From Zoogloea sp. (lineage in GTDB: Bacteria; Pseudomonadota; Gammaproteobacteria; Burkholderiales; Rhodocyclaceae): a DNA stretch of 64,000 nucleotides. The position numbers were made by a program, and so were the translations under genes. The notes beneath the pieces are model-generated. The model was not told the DNA's origin, made no database searches, and worked only from the letters and a program-made list of their open reading frames with translations. Shown here piece after piece: positions 63,254-64,000 of the stretch; position 1 is the first letter of the stretch; each line of letters starts with the position of its first letter. The stretch lies in the NCBI GenBank assembly GCA_016703645.1, contig JADJBR010000007.1:744001-808000 (forward strand), written 5' to 3'.

Positions 63254-64000
63254 TCCCCAACTCAACAAGCACGGTGAACTGCAGCACCTCTTGACCCTCG
63301 ACGGCCTGCCCCGTGGCATCATCACCCAGATCCTCGACACTGCCGCCCCCTTCACCGAAGTGGCCGAGCGGGAAGTCAAGAAACTCCCCCTGCTCCGCGG
63401 CAAAAGCGTCTTCAACCTGTTCTTCGAGAACAGCACCCGCACCCGCACCACCTTCGAGATTGCCGCCAAGCGCCTGTCAGCCGACGTGATCAACCTCAAC
63501 GTCGCCACCTCATCCACGAAGAAGGGCGAAACCCTGCTCGACACCGTGGACAACCTGTGTGCCATGCATGCCGACATGTTCGTGGTGCGCCACGAGTCCA
63601 GCGGCGCCCCGCATCTGATCGCCCAGCATCTGCAGAACACCGGTCGCGACCATATCCACGTGGTGAATGCCGGCGACGGGCGCCACGCCCACCCCACGCA
63701 GGGGCTGCTGGACATGTACACCATCCGGCACTACAAGAAGGAATTCCACAACCTCACCGTCGCCATCGTCGGCGACGTGCTCCACTCCCGTGTGGCGCGC
63801 TCCCAGATCGCCGCACTGACCACCCTGGGTGTGCCCGAGGTACGCGTCATCGGCCCCCGCACCCTGCTGCCCACCGACGTGGAGAAGATGGGCGTGCGCT
63901 ATTGCGCCACCATGGAAGAAGGCCTCAAGGGCGTTGACGTGGTGATGATGCTGCGCCTCCAGAACGAACGCATGAACGGTGCCCTGCTCCCCAGCCCCCA
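63246..64000 (+). CDS. pyrB: Aspartate carbamoyltransferase, catalytic subunit (partial)
   Basis: The first 251 residues of PyrB, cut by the right window edge. It catalyses carbamoyl phosphate plus aspartate to N-carbamoyl aspartate in pyrimidine synthesis. The carbamoyl-phosphate loop is [19 protein letters not shown], followed by [24 protein letters not shown] and [16 protein letters not shown]. The ATG at 63246 overlaps the pyrR stop, so the genes are coupled. The remaining ~65 residues lie outside the window. Confidence 0.96.
   Translation, partial: MRNPQLNKHGELQHLLTLDGLPRGIITQILDTAAPFTEVAEREVKKLPLLRGKSVFNLFFENSTRTRTTFEIAAKRLSADVINLNVATSSTKKGETLLDTVDNLCAMHADMFVVRHESSGAPHLIAQHLQNTGRDHIHVVNAGDGRHAHPTQGLLDMYTIRHYKKEFHNLTVAIVGDVLHSRVARSQIAALTTLGVPEVRVIGPRTLLPTDVEKMGVRYCATMEEGLKGVDVVMMLRLQNERMNGALLPSP

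Overview
The window is about 64 kb of high-GC DNA, densely packed with genes in short operons. Gene content and order (moaC-soxYZ, pcnB-folK-DUF486-dNK-panB-panC, algH-ruvX-pyrR-pyrB, cytochrome b561 beside cytochrome c', and a CusA-type pump with a DUF3240 gene) point to a betaproteobacterium, most likely of the Rhodocyclales (Azoarcus/Thauera/Zoogloea-like). This placement is inference from gene content. No rRNA, tRNA, CRISPR array, insertion sequence or phage gene was found.

Layout. 1-5.9 kb: the end of a GTPase/roadblock pair, a BepA-like M48 protease, divergent moaC-soxY-soxZ, a CYTH-CHAD triphosphatase and SixA. 6.0-24.1 kb: a two-partner secretion locus. It holds a 4583-residue TpsA exoprotein with a tandemly duplicated secretion module and three C-terminal repeats that resemble plant IQM proteins, a TpsB transporter with a one-base frameshift, and a divergent LuxR-type regulator plus hybrid kinase around a 22-bp palindrome. 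24.2-29 kb: pntAA-pntAB-pntB, corA and a PP2C phosphatase. 29.3-35 kb: glycolate oxidase (glcC-glcD-small ORF-glcE-glcF) and hydroxypyruvate isomerase, with glcF and hyi frameshifted. 35.3-40 kb: pcnB-folK-DUF486-deoxynucleoside kinase, then panB-panC. 40.1-43.3 kb: a small membrane protein, two orphan OmpR-type regulators with altered receiver residues, and a CBS-domain protein. 43.4-51.4 kb: a two-component pair divergent from a heavy-metal RND efflux operon, with two PmrA-like boxes between them. 51.4-57 kb: an exonuclease, heme proteins, a MipA/OmpV gene with an in-frame stop, and an HD-GYP phosphodiesterase. 57-64 kb: uppP, two hydrolases, a methyltransferase, photolyase, and algH-ruvX-pyrR-pyrB running off the right edge.

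How the genes work together. Most of the window is core metabolism and stress handling. The standout is the TPS locus: a secreted giant with RGD tripeptides, about twelve spaced tyrosine motifs and acidic serine clusters in disordered linkers, and three eukaryote-like domains. Together these suggest contact with eukaryotic cells. Four conserved genes carry single-base frameshifts and one carries a nonsense codon, so either the assembly has residual errors or several accessory functions are decaying.
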